A stretch of DNA of 64,000 bases from positions 124,001-188,000 of the forward strand of contig VZSF01001383.1 of the NCBI GenBank assembly GCA_013398295.1, in the 5' to 3' direction. Of this stretch, positions 22,959 to 35,125 are shown piece by piece. A program made the position numbers and the translations under genes. Source of the DNA: Chionis minor (lineage: Eukaryota; Chordata; Aves; Charadriiformes; Chionididae). Below the pieces are notes generated by a model. That model had not been told where the DNA came from. It saw nothing but the letters and a program-made list of their open reading frames with translations, and searched no databases. The stretch's first letter is position 1; each line of letters opens with the position of its first letter.

Positions 22959-22970
22959 AACAAACAAACA
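22803..22970 (+). repeat. GGAA/GAAA purine microsatellite, about 165 bp
   Basis: (AAGG)n about 22811-22841, (GAAA)n 22842-22898, a mixed GGAA/GAAA stretch to 22928, (GAAA)n to 22960, then three CAAA units at 22961-22970. It is almost pure purine on the plus strand for about 160 bases. The 213-codon plus-strand frame at 22761-23402 is mostly Lys/Arg/Glu encoded by this tract, and the minus frames are Phe/Ser/Leu. None is a gene. Confidence 0.97.
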
Positions 22971-25900
22971 TACATGCTGAGGAAAAAGGATGATGAATGC
23001 TACAGACCTAGAAGAAACCATCCAGTCAATCCATTAATTTCTTGTCAAATCTCATCAGGGAAGAGATTAACCTCTTCAGAAATCACATCTGAAGAGTCTA
23101 TGTGGTTATCACTTTCTTTAGAGAATCAAGGTACAATGTTAGTCTTTGTATGTGGGAGAAGACCGTATGTACGGCCCTCCCAGATTCAAATAATGACCCA
23201 TCTTGTCCTCTATTGTCTTTCTCGTAGTTCCCAGATATTCAGAGGCAAAAATCCTCTAAAGTCGCTAATTTTTAAACAGAATTTCCATAAGATCTTTTTT
23301 CCCTTAAAAATGCATTTATTCCCAGAAACAGAATGTTCCAAAAGATGTGCAGCAGAAGTGGCATTACCATCACTCCTTCCCAGCAGCTCTATACAAGCCT
23401 AGTACAGAAATAAGAAGGTACAGTAGGTGGTAAGGAAGCATTACTTGTTCATGACAAGAGGAGGTTTGGACTTTTAATTTTTCTTCTTGAGCAATTTGGG
23501 GGTAGCTAGCTGTTACTGTATGCTTTCTTATGCCTTGCTTTCAGATTGCCTGAAATTTAACAATTATTGTAGCCAGACCTACTGAACACCACAAATCATT
23601 CTGTTTCATCCATAAAATTTGTATTATGTCCAAAAAATTTCAAAAAGTCATTTTTTTACTTGTTGGACTCGGCTTCACATCAGTGGCACAGATAAAACTA
23701 GTGTTTGCCCAAAGTCTTAAGAAGCAGGCAATGGAGATGTGAGATACAGGTGAAGTGCACCCAGATAACCTTAGCAAGATCTATGATATAAAAAAAAGCC
23801 AATCAAAAAGCTTCTTAGCCCCTTCACAACCCTAAATCAGGTGACCCATAATTGTTTAACACTAGTCATCTAAAAATTAAAATTCTCTGTAACCTCCAAA
23901 TACATGCGGCTATGCTGTTTTCTCCTCTTTGACCACAGCTAATACTTCATTCTACAGAGGGAAAAAGCCCTGACTTTTCAACATGTTTATGTAGGCTTCT
24001 CTGCATCTAAATTTGGAGAAAAGAATCATTGTTCAGATTTGAAGAATGATATTTAATTTTAATTGCTAACTTTAAGCAAAGTGTTATTTGGCATGGTGAG
24101 TGCTATACAGGTGCCTCAGTCTTCATTGATGCCCATGAAGGTAGAGGATGAAACTCATAGATTTTAAACCAAAAGAGAGTATCTCAACAACCCTCCCTTT
24201 CTTACCTACCCTTTCTGCCCTAAATATACTCATTCAAACACAACCACACAGAACATAAAAATTTGCTTTTCAATAAATTCTCTTCAAATGGTATCAGATA
24301 TGATTCTAAACTCCCTAATAGTAAGTGCACTGTCTCCCTTGATGTTTGGTGTTTAGTTACATTGCTATTCCTATGCTGCTAGGAGACGTAATATTATTCC
24401 AGGTTTAATTTTTTGTAACTTTGACTTCCAGACTTGAAAAATCATCCACCAGTAGATATGTCACCTTTCGGCCTCCTTTTCTATTAAGGGAAAAAATAAG
24501 CTAATGTGAATTAAAATAATGTTCTGAGCATCCTTTGAATTCTCTTTATATTTTAACGTTCTTCAAGATTGAGCATTAGCCCTAGACATAATGTTGCATA
24601 GAAAGGCAAGATCATTTCCCTTCTCATGCTCAAGATTATGCCTATTTTAATCCCATGTTTGAACAAATCTTTCTGTTGCAAGACTACCAAAATATGTTCT
24701 CAAAATCCTTCATTTTACTCACACTTCTAAAATACACATAAATTACATCTTTGTTTCATAAGTACTTCTGAAAATTCAAAAATTACTACAAACTCACTCA
24801 CTGATTAACATCTTTTTTTGTTGTTTGAAACAATTGATTTTAGTTATAGTTATTTCCCTACTAGGCACAATGGTGAATGTGGATCCACTAATAGTCTTTT
24901 CACAACAGTCTATGTATCAACTTTTTTGTCATTTTACTTTAAATTTACAATGTATGATCCAAGCTCAGCGACTGTATGTACACACATTGAAATACAGACC
25001 TTAATATAAGAATGACATACTGTACAATTCTTCATTTATATTTTAAAATGTCATTGCAGGATATAGAGATTAAAAAACAGAAAACTTGATCGGATCATTT
25101 TAAAGACTCTCTCCAGAAAAAAGACTGCAATTTTAAAGACTCTAAGAAATTGAGTCCATTATCTGTCCAGATCAGAGAATAGCAAGAGCTTTAGCTCAAA
25201 TATATTTCCTTAACTCTTGCTGGATTAGCTGAGAGATGATATAAACATAGCCTTTCTTTCTGATATCTTTGGGACTTTTTGAAAGTCAAAATTCTTCAGA
25301 GAAAACATCTTCCATAATTCTATACCTATATGTATTTTCACATATACAGATACAAATACAGAATATATCTGAAGGGTGATATTTAGCTTCCCTAATTTAG
25401 TATTCTAAAAGTTAGCTACCTTGTCTAAATTGATGGGTTGGTACATAGTACCCAAAAGCCAGGCATACACCCAGTTTATTCTTTCACACCTCAATTAGTT
25501 AACTAATTCACAACATCTGCCTCTATTACTATTACGTCCTAGAAGTTTCACCTCTCAAGGTGCCCAAATGAGATGACTGATTGCCTAGTTCTGAGATAGA
25601 TAACATTTCAGCATAGACATCCCCGTACCACTTTTCTAGGATGTAAGGGTAAGTGAAAAAGGGGTGCAGGCAGGTGTGTTTTGCAAACAGCTGTTGCTGC
25701 TGAGAGGGTCACCACTTGCCAGCTGTTCCCCAGCTGTTGGACACACTTGCCAGTTGGCTGATAGTGCTCCTTTGCACAGTTCAGGTGAAACAAGTTGGAC
25801 TGCTTGGATGAGCTATTTAAAATGTCTAATCTTATTTTGAGTGAAATATGTTAGGGATCCCTAGGGTTGGGGAAAATGAGCTAGTTTAATTTAGGCAGTT

Positions 25901-27500
25901 TAAAAACTAAATCCTGAATAACACAGCACATTTTGACTGAAAAGGGGTGCATAAGAAGCACAGCTAGGTGATAAGTCACCATTATGTTCACACTTTAGTT
26001 GCAAATGAGACAGAATAAAGACTGGGGTAACTTACTGTTGGCATTAAAGTAACATTGGTAATGCACCTCACACCTCATCTCCCTAGTCTTACAGAGGTCA
26101 AACATTTACTGGAACACTCAGGCGCAGAGCTGACACTTGCAGCAGATCAGTGTTTATTTACTATTTAACAGGGCAGAATTTGGTCCTTCTTTTATTATCT
26201 CACTTGCTATAAATCCTTGGCCTTTTTAAACCTCGTCAGAGCTAAGAAAGTCTGGGGTCATGTGGGTTTGTAACTCTCACCTGGATTCTCCGGTGTCTCA
26301 TATGGTTTAAGTGCTAATCAAGGTATTCCCAACCTCTCCCTAGCACATGGATCCTCAGGTATCAGCTTAGACACTCCCCTCCAGACGTGGCAAGGGTAGG
26401 TAGGGTCTCCCTTTCCTCTTCCAGAGACTTTTTCTACAATGCGTATCTCTGAGGCACCTGAGGCAACAGCCTGTTGCCGATTTGTTCAAAAAGCTTTGGG
26501 GTGCAATAGGTGTGGTTATGCTTACTTATGTAAATACCCCCAAAAGAATGATTATTTTTTTTCTCTTATGAAAGTCCTGATGTATCACCACAAAACTATT
26601 ACAATTCACTAAGAGCAAGAATTTAAGTCATTTACATGAAAATGCTAACAAAAAGGCATGATCATTTGAGCTAACTGCAAACTTGATATAAGCTTCTGCC
26701 TTTGTAATGACTCATATCTCATTGAAAAAGAAAGTATTCATCTTCAATCCAGATGATTTTTCAGAGGATTGTTTTTATCTTTGTGTATGTAGCACTCCTT
26801 GCAAAAGATTAGTGTGTACTTTGCATATAAATATTCTGTACAGATTAGCAACTTTATCAGAAATATCTCTGGGGAACAAGCAGAATTATGAAAGGACTGA
26901 AAGTAATTTTTATTTTTACATTAATACTGATTTAAAAGATAATCTCTTAATGATGTTATGCTATAAAAGCCTTTCACTTCATAGAATTCACAAAAGAGAA
27001 GACTAAGAGTTTCATTATTAAAAAATGTTTGACTTCATTCTTTGCAGCAATATACAATGTTTCTCCACTAGGTCTCATCTCGAAATGAACAGTGTTCTGA
27101 AAGTGACTATTTTTCCCCATTGACTGTATATAAAATCCAGAACAATAAGTAAATATATACATATAAAATTAGATGAGAGGAGCCTCAGCCACAAAGTCCT
27201 GAAAAACAATAACTTTTGTACATAGGCAAAGCTTTTACGGAAAGGTAATCTCTGAAGAAGTTATTTTAGTCTGAAGTCATGCAAGCATTTTAGTCTCAGC
27301 TGTGAAACTGATGATGAACTCCTAAAAATCCTTCTTGATTTTATGTTTATATGTGTTTATTATGCAGGCTAACAAGTGCAATGGACATGTTCACTCTGCC
27401 AAAACAGGCAGCGAGGCTGGACACAGGACCTCTGATCATCTACCCTGCTCAGTTCTTAGTTCCCTTGCTGCTTTGGGCTGCTCTGGTTAGCCCTCTCAAA
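22971..27500. other. Unique AT-rich sequence, no gene seen
   Basis: I see no transposon, RNA gene or recognisable exon. Frames at 24818-25009, 25608-25793 and 26707-27006 are short and unlike known proteins. A slightly GC-richer segment lies about 26260-26480. Confidence 0.5.
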
Positions 27501-30500
27501 GACAATTCCACTTCATGGTTCTAGAAATAATTCACTCTGCAGACTGATCCTAAAATTCACTATGGAAGAAGCCAGAGACAGAAGCAAAGTTTGACTCTGT
27601 ATGAACCCCAATAGGTTTTGCCCCTAGATGTGCACTGGCCCTCATGCAATACCACCCCTCAATTTCACTCTACAGGAATATCACTGCTATGTATCCTTAC
27701 ATTAATTCAGAAACTTTAAATTAAAAAAAAAAATCTGTCCAGAGTTAAATCCCAGAAGAAAGCTCAGGATTAATTGTAAAGCATTTTAGCATAAAAGAGG
27801 CTAGCTGTCAGCAAAACACACACAAACTAGTCTGCAGCTCTTGATTTCTGAGCTAAGGATCTTTTCCTGGCATGTCCTTGTTCCTCTGTGTTGATGCAGG
27901 CATTGGGAATGTGCCTGATAACACTGGTAAGGATGAAGATCACCACAAACTCTACCCCAGTGCACAAGAAGCAATGCTTTGTCGTGGAGGAGCGATGCCT
28001 CAGGGACAAGCCCAGATATCTTCTCTGCCTTCCTCCACTCCAGTGGCTGTCAGCGTCTCTTCCAGCAAGCCTGCTCTAGGTTTCCTTCCAACAGGATAGC
28101 AATTAAAATCCTTGGGAGGAGACACGCCTTTCCTCACTGATTTTATGTGATGTAATCATATTGTCCTCCCCTTCACCTACACATTTGTTCATATTATAAT
28201 GAACAGAAATTTCTCTCAAGACCTGGGAAGCAGAAATCTTCTTATTTTCCCTCTATTTTCTGTGCAGTACGGGAAGATCTTGTCTACAGTGCCTCTGGGC
28301 AATAAGCCTCAGGCCCCTGGAGGATTTGCAGATCTCCATTGATCCTTTTCAGAGTGCTAATATGTTTAGCTATTCACTGTTCTGTTCTTTACTGGCGACA
28401 GAGGGGAAATAGCTTGTACCTAACTGGGATAAATGGAAATTGTTACTCTATTCATGCTCTGATTCCATTCATTGGGAAAATTTATATCTGTGCAACAGAT
28501 CTCACAGCCTTTAAAGTAAGTTTGCTAAAATCCAACTTGTTTTGGGTTTTTTTAATATTTATCATGAGGTTCTAAGTCTTGAAGCTTGGCCTAGCCTATA
28601 ATCATGTATTATAATCAAGCTGTCAAATGTTTTCCTACAAGCTGTGGTAATTTGGGAAATCTTTCTATATACCATTTGTGGTCTCCAGCTGATATCACGC
28701 TATTAAATTGACGTATTATGAAATTACAGTGTACGGATGTGACTTTTGATACTGCAATACATGCTATTCCTCTCCACAGCAGGGCAGCCTACATGCATTT
28801 TTGTGCCTAGGCACTGAGCTATAGGGTCCTGACTTTACAGTATGGTGTCAGATGTGAACTGTGCACTTGGGTGGAATGTGCCCAAGAGCCCAGAGCCAGA
28901 AGCAGTGCTGGCGCTGTGCTCAGGCTTCAGAGATTTACAGCATATGAGATCCAATAAAATGTAATGGTAACACAACTGTCTGGAGAGCATCCAGTCAAGG
29001 AGGGGGCTCTCCTGGAGCTGTGTGCCTAACACAAGCCAGAATCAAACTGTGTGTACTAATTTTGATTGAATTTGGGTTTCTTTTTTTACTTCATCATGTA
29101 TTATTAGCACACTGCCTAAATAATTCCTTTAATTATGCTTAAGACATTGAAAAAATTAGAAGTCCTTCAGCAAAGGGGAGAATGTGAACAACTTTACAGA
29201 GGTATAAACAGCAGGGCAGAAGCAGAACATGAGTTATTTAAGCAAAACTGTAATGGGTATTACAAACAGACAACAGAGAGCTTTTGCACACAAATGATAT
29301 GGACAAAATGTATGCCAATTTTTGGATTATGATGATGAATTTACAAAAGAGACTACAGGACCTAGAGACCTGGGATGACTTAGGTTCCTATTCATATTTC
29401 TACATAAATCACTGAGGAATTAAACTGTTTAGTTATGTTTCTGCATAGATAATTGTTCTTTTGACTCCTCTGAAGAAAGAAAGAAGAATAGTGTACTGAT
29501 AACATTGGGGTTTCTTTTGTGGGGACTTATAAACTTAGCACTTCGCTTTCTGGTATAGCATGTAACCTTCCCATTGCCTGGAACAATGATTTGGTTTTGA
29601 AAGACAAAACTGATTTATTTTTCTGAAACAAGCTATTCGTTTTAACCTTTCAGAATATTTGAAAACTTTCAGTTTTTCTATAAAGTGGCTGGAAAGTATG
29701 GCAGAACTCATCAATCTTTTCTTTTTTCCTCCTCCCCACCCCAATATCTGAAACACGTGTCTCTACCAGGTCTAGTGAACTCACTGGAGGCCAGTAAGAA
29801 AAGATTCTCATGAACATGCCTGGCCTCACTTCACAGTGCACAGGCAGCAGGAGAGCGAGAGAGGCCGCACTTTCACCCATCCACGCAGCCCTTGGGTAAA
29901 AGCGTGCAGGACAAAGTATTTGCTTCACATAGGTGCTAGAAAGAGGAGAATGAGACCAAACAAGCACAGCTAAATAGTGTGTCTGTAAAAACAAGGCTTC
30001 AGCATGCAGCTTAGCCATGTCTTCAAATAGTCCATGTGGGAAATGTGGGTGTTGAAAAACTCTCTAACGCATGAACTGGCAGAATCTGGCCCACAGCCGG
30101 GGACTTAAGTGTATTCAAAGTGTACTATACTAAAAACACATTTTTTGGGACAATTTTCATTCAGCTAATACTTGAGAACTGTAATGTAATTTTACCTAAA
30201 TGCTCACAGGTTTTTGGTCTTTAAATCCTTTAACTTCTACATATCACCATATTTACAGAGCACAATACTCATTTCTAAGTAGTATTTGCTTATTTAAGAC
30301 CAGCTGCTTCCTGACCCAAAATGCCATTTAAACAAGTAATCCTAGGTCTCTGACAGCCTTACTGTTTGCCCTTTCAGTAAACTTTTTTTTTTTTTTCTTT
30401 CTGTTATGTGAGCACTTGCACTCTCACCTGCAGTTCAGATTAGCTCCTGGTACCTCCGAAGGCTACTGCTTTGCTGGGAGGGTTGTGATTGTAAAAAACC

Positions 30501-33500
30501 TTAGCTTTTATTAGCAGTAGTGGTCCTGTTCACACCCCCAATCAACCCTGAAATTGATATTCTTCATCTGATCTGCATAGGTCATCTGGCAGGTCACTGC
30601 CTGTGTTACATTACACCAGTGTTTTTCCACTAACCCAGTTAACAAGGTTAACTAGAAATGTGACAGACAGAAGAGAGAAGCTGGACACATGGCACGTATT
30701 ATTTGGTTTAGAAACTAGTGGAGGTTTCTCTGTGGCAAGAACATATGAATAAATGATTTCTGACTCAGTCAAAATAATTTCAGTTTCTTGGTTTTTTTCT
30801 GAATGTCAAAGCTCTTGAGACCAAATCATGTCCCTCTCTACCCTCTCAACTACAGCAAACTCATCTTGAAATAAACTGTTTGCCTGAAAGCAAAAGAAAA
30901 AAAAAAAAAAGGCAAAAATGCTGTTTTGTTTCCTGGCGAGACTTGAGAGAAGAGATTTATAAATTTAACTGCCAATATACCATCTGCCTCTGCTGCTCCT
31001 TTGAGCCTACTTCTTCTAATTGTGTCTTTAACAGATGACAAAAACCCTACATGCCTCTTGGGCACTGTAAAATAATAACAATTAAAACATGAATAATAAT
31101 AATTAATGATGCACACATGGTGCAGTAAGTCTGCAGTGTGAATAGTCTGCTTATTCTGCAGGAAAGCTGTGCGTATTTTGTCTTGAGAGATAACTTTAAC
31201 AGGCGCTCCACTGGATGCCTGGAGCTGTGGACACCAGTTTTGGGAGGCCAGCCTTGATCAGTAAGTGACACACTGCAGCAAACTCTGTCTTCTGCATCAC
31301 CTTATGCTTTTTAGTTTCTACTGAAAATAGGTAATTTTAGTTTGTGGACCACCAACAGGTGGGCTGAGCAAGCTGTGTTTTAGACATAAAACTTGTTTGA
31401 GGATAGCTACCCTTTTTTCCACCTGTTATGGTCAGCACCTCAAAAGCCAAAGCGAAAAATCAGTTTGTTGCAGTTCTTAGCTGTGTTCCAGTTAATTTTT
31501 TGCAGCTCTGATTGTTCAGAGCACTGTTCTACTTCACACACTTGGCAATGGAAGTATCAGCCTTATGTAACAGATCTGGGGAAAATCTGCGGGGAAAAAG
31601 TTGATGTCACTTTTCCCAGCTGTAACATGTGCTGAGAGAACCAGGGTTATGAACTCCAATGATCTGCAGGTGATCTTTGAGTCTTTAAGATAATTGGTAC
31701 TCCATAGAAATAAGAATAAGCCGTAGGTGTTTTTAACATATACTGGCAGGCTGATCCAACTTAGATGGAGCATGGGCTGTTGCTTAGAGTTATGGACTGG
31801 GTCCTGGTGTCTATCCACCGTGGTTTGTTTGGGCTGTGAGTGCAGCCAAGGACTGAGCTGCATCGAATGTTCAGGCCTGCAGCAGCAGACCATGGTGTTT
31901 AAACTCCACTTTCGTCCTAACCCTAGGGCATAGGACACTGATGGAGTTTTTCTGAAGACTTTTCTAAAGCTTTAGAGGCTTTTGTTTTTAATTTTTATTT
32001 TTAGCTTGATGATTTCAGAGCCTCCAGGAAGAACTTTCTGAGAGGGGGAGGCTAAAACTTGCGTGGAAATTGCTAGAATTGTGAGTAAGAATACATGTAA
32101 CTTGTGATTAACTTCATGAAATAACCTATGTGTTCATAAAGTCAGTTCATTATTAATGCTCTCTGTTTTGGCCACAGCTGCTCAATGAAGATGCTGGGTG
32201 TTTTCCATCTCCCTGGTGGAATGGTGGCTGTGTCCCAAAAGACATTTTGATATTTTTAGCACTGAACACTGTTTTTCAGCAAAATTACCCTCTCACAATA
32301 TGGAATTTTCTTCTCACTTTTATGTGAAATTTGAAGCATGACTGTGAAATGCTCAGTTTTCTGCAAAACTGAAGATATTAATTTTCTTAACTTTCCTGAT
32401 GCCTGGTTCCTGTTCAGTCCTGGAGTAAGGTTCACAAAGGAAAAGAATTAAAAAATATTTGCGTATGTGGCTGAGTGTCCGTTTAATCTCATTTTCTGCC
32501 TAATTGAGGTGTAAGCACCCACGAAGTTAGAAACAACTATTTGAAAAATCTTACTTTGATGGAAGAAATCAGATTAAATATAATTCCAAAAATGCCTCCA
32601 GATTACTGACACAGGGAATTTCCTTGACTGGCATTAGAGCAATGAGCTTTATGTTCAGGTCTCGTGGTCAAATGCCTTTTTCTCATGCTTTTTGTTTTTC
32701 ATGCTGACTGTAATTTAATAGAGTGAAGACCAGACGGATGACGATTATCTGCGTTCCAAGCCTACTCAGCAACTTTGTTGCCTGAAGCTAATGACTTCTA
32801 AGTGAGTTCAAAACACTGGAAAATGCATTTTGTGTAAGAAGACCACTTCTTTTTATATTTATTAGAACTTATCAAATATGTTGCAACAAAATGCAAATGT
32901 TATCAAAAGTTGTTTGACAGCTTATTATCAGTGAAGTGCATCAATTAAGCCTCATGATTTTTATTCAAGATTCCCTGATTTGATGTTCAAGTGAAACTTG
33001 CAGTATGAATAAAAATAAATGTAGAAACATATAATTTGCTTATAGACTTCTTCAGGATGTAAATTTCTGGTGCTACATTCATAAAGTACTGAGAGCTATA
33101 TACTAACATGCACTTCATTTAGGTCCAGGATTTGCCATAGATTTATAATCTTCCATAGTTCTAGTCTTAATTATTTCCCATACCTACATAAAAATGAATT
33201 GGTCTGTATCTGCATTTCTCTTTCTTATGTAAAGCAACTTTGCATTTAGCAGAAATATTTAACAACCTTTTTTGTTAAATGATCATAATGTAATAAATAC
33301 TTATTTAATCAATTTTTCTGAAGCTTTACTTGTATGGAGATGTTGGCATGAGCTGTAAGCAGGTTTCTGCTGAATGCTGTAGTAGAACTTTTTTTTTCAA
33401 GATAACTTCCTATTTGCAGTTTTCAACATCACTATTTTATTTGGTGATGAAAGCATACGCCTGCTTGCAACCAATTTAACAACTAGATTTCCCGTAAAAG

Positions 33501-34880
33501 CCTATGGAGAAATAGACTTAGAAAATCTTCAGAGATTATGGAAACACTACTAGTATGGTACCTGTATTAGAGTGTCTAAGACCTTACTTCCTTCACTGTG
33601 TTGGAGTTACAATAAAATACACTATGTCTGACACATCAACTTTTATCTTCCTGTCTTCAGATAAGCGAAGTGTGGTTCATTTCACTCAGATAAGTGGTTT
33701 AGCTGGCAATATTCCCTGTCTCATCTGGAGCATAAGAGAAGTGGCTCCCACATGGCAGCAGTAAAGAATAACTGTCTGGTAAAAACTAAAAGTAGAGAGC
33801 CCAAATGGCTTATTCCAGGAGCCTTCACTGGTGGCTGGTCTAGGCAAATAATAAGAATTTATAATAACAAGGCAGGCATCCGATGGACCAGGAAAAACAA
33901 TTTTATCATGTGCTTCAAGCCTGTGTGTTGAGTGGAAGAAACAAGTCTTACTGAAGAGGAAATTAAAGGAAATACAGATCCCCAGTTAATCACTAAAGGA
34001 ACCAAAGAAAGCACGGTAAGAGCACAGGGCCCATTAATTTTATGGCAAGTCACAGAGTCACTGTAATGGAGAAATAAGAGGTTTTCTCTGGTCTTGGGAA
34101 TTAAAGATAGCCTGGAAGGAGGCAATGAGAATATTATATAAACAAAATGTGCCACACAGAAATTGGCTCTGGAACAGAACTATAAAACCTTGACTATACA
34201 GTTCAGCTAAATTAGGGGACTGTCTGTGGCAGGATGTTATCTATGGGCTCGTACAAGCAGAGCCTTCACCACCAGATACCATCTGCATCTTGTTCTACCC
34301 AGGCAGCACAAGGAGCAGAGAGAACCATCTTAAGGTGAAGTTGATCCTGACCATTTAAAAACTACTTCAGCTAAAGTTATGCTGTTAAGCAACAAATACT
34401 ATCAAAAGAAAGAAATTTTTAATTTTTGTTTGTTTCTGGAGGGGTTTTGGTTTTGCTTTGTTTTGTGGGATATTTTTCCCTCTGTGTACCACTTTGAATT
34501 TTTGTTTGATTGTGTTATATCTACCCAATCTGTGACCTAGCCTATGCGCTGTAATAATGAAAATACCATTTCAAATTGCTGTATTGTATGGTCTTTCTTT
34601 GCGTCATTATCTGAACCTTTACCTTCATTCTTTTTCCAACTGTTTCATTAACCAAAGCAGAATGAAAATACATATGGATTGTAGAAGTCCTCTAGGCTAT
34701 TGGCCTATTGTTTTCATAATCTCATTTTTAAAGGTCAGAATATCTGCAATGCAACAGAGGTGAATGTGTGGGGGAAAGGAAAGATTCTTACTATTCTTCA
34801 AAGGCTGGAATTGTTTTACTTTTTTCACTTGGGGAGAACAAATTTAGCAAGCTGTTGTCACGAGCAGATTTTACAGTGAA
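27501..34880. other. Unique sequence with homopolymers, no gene seen
   Basis: Contains T14 at 30383-30396 and A14 at 30897-30910. The longest open frames, 29650-30018 (minus, 122 codons) and 31534-31938 (minus, 134 codons), have no recognisable domain, signal peptide pattern or homologous flavour, and fall within chance length for this amount of DNA. A T/G-rich tract lies about 34410-34475. Confidence 0.5.
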
Positions 34881-35125
34881 CGTTTAATGCCGGCCAGGCA
34901 AGCTGCTACGGCAAACTGCCTTGTTTACTAGTCCCTCCCTGGTAAGAGCTGGCTGCCAAAGGACCTTGGTCTTCTCTTGTAATACTAAGGAAATCCCCTG
35001 CTGCCCAGACCCTGCCACTCTGGCAGCATCCTCTGTTGGGATGCGACCTTCTGAGGGGCAGCACTGCACAGCACAGTTTGGGCAGCCGCCCATGACAGGC
35101 TATCGCTCAATGGCCTGATGTCTCC
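34881..35125. other. GC-richer unique patch, possible conserved or regulatory element
   Basis: Roughly 34881-35125 has more GC and a few CpG (cacgagcag, tgccggcc, ctacggc, gatgcgacc, agccgcccat) in an AT-rich neighbourhood. Short frames run on both strands (34884-35093 minus, 34921-35118 plus, 34985-35335 minus), none recognisable. It is too small and CpG-poor for a CpG island. Confidence 0.35.

Noticed and set aside
22803..22970. CRISPR-like or other regularly spaced repeat array
   Set aside because: The repeats are contiguous microsatellite units without spacers, and the host is a vertebrate.
22761..23402. 213-codon plus-strand open frame, the longest in the window
   Set aside because: Its first half is a translation of the GGAA/GAAA microsatellite (Lys, Arg and Glu only) and its second half has no recognisable domain. 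The other frames and the minus strand are equally open across the repeat.
29650..30018. 122-codon minus-strand frame
   Set aside because: No domain, no similarity I recognise, and no supporting neighbours.
31534..31938. 134-codon minus-strand frame
   Set aside because: No known motif, start context or splice structure. It overlaps open frames on the plus strand, and its length is within chance for 64 kb.
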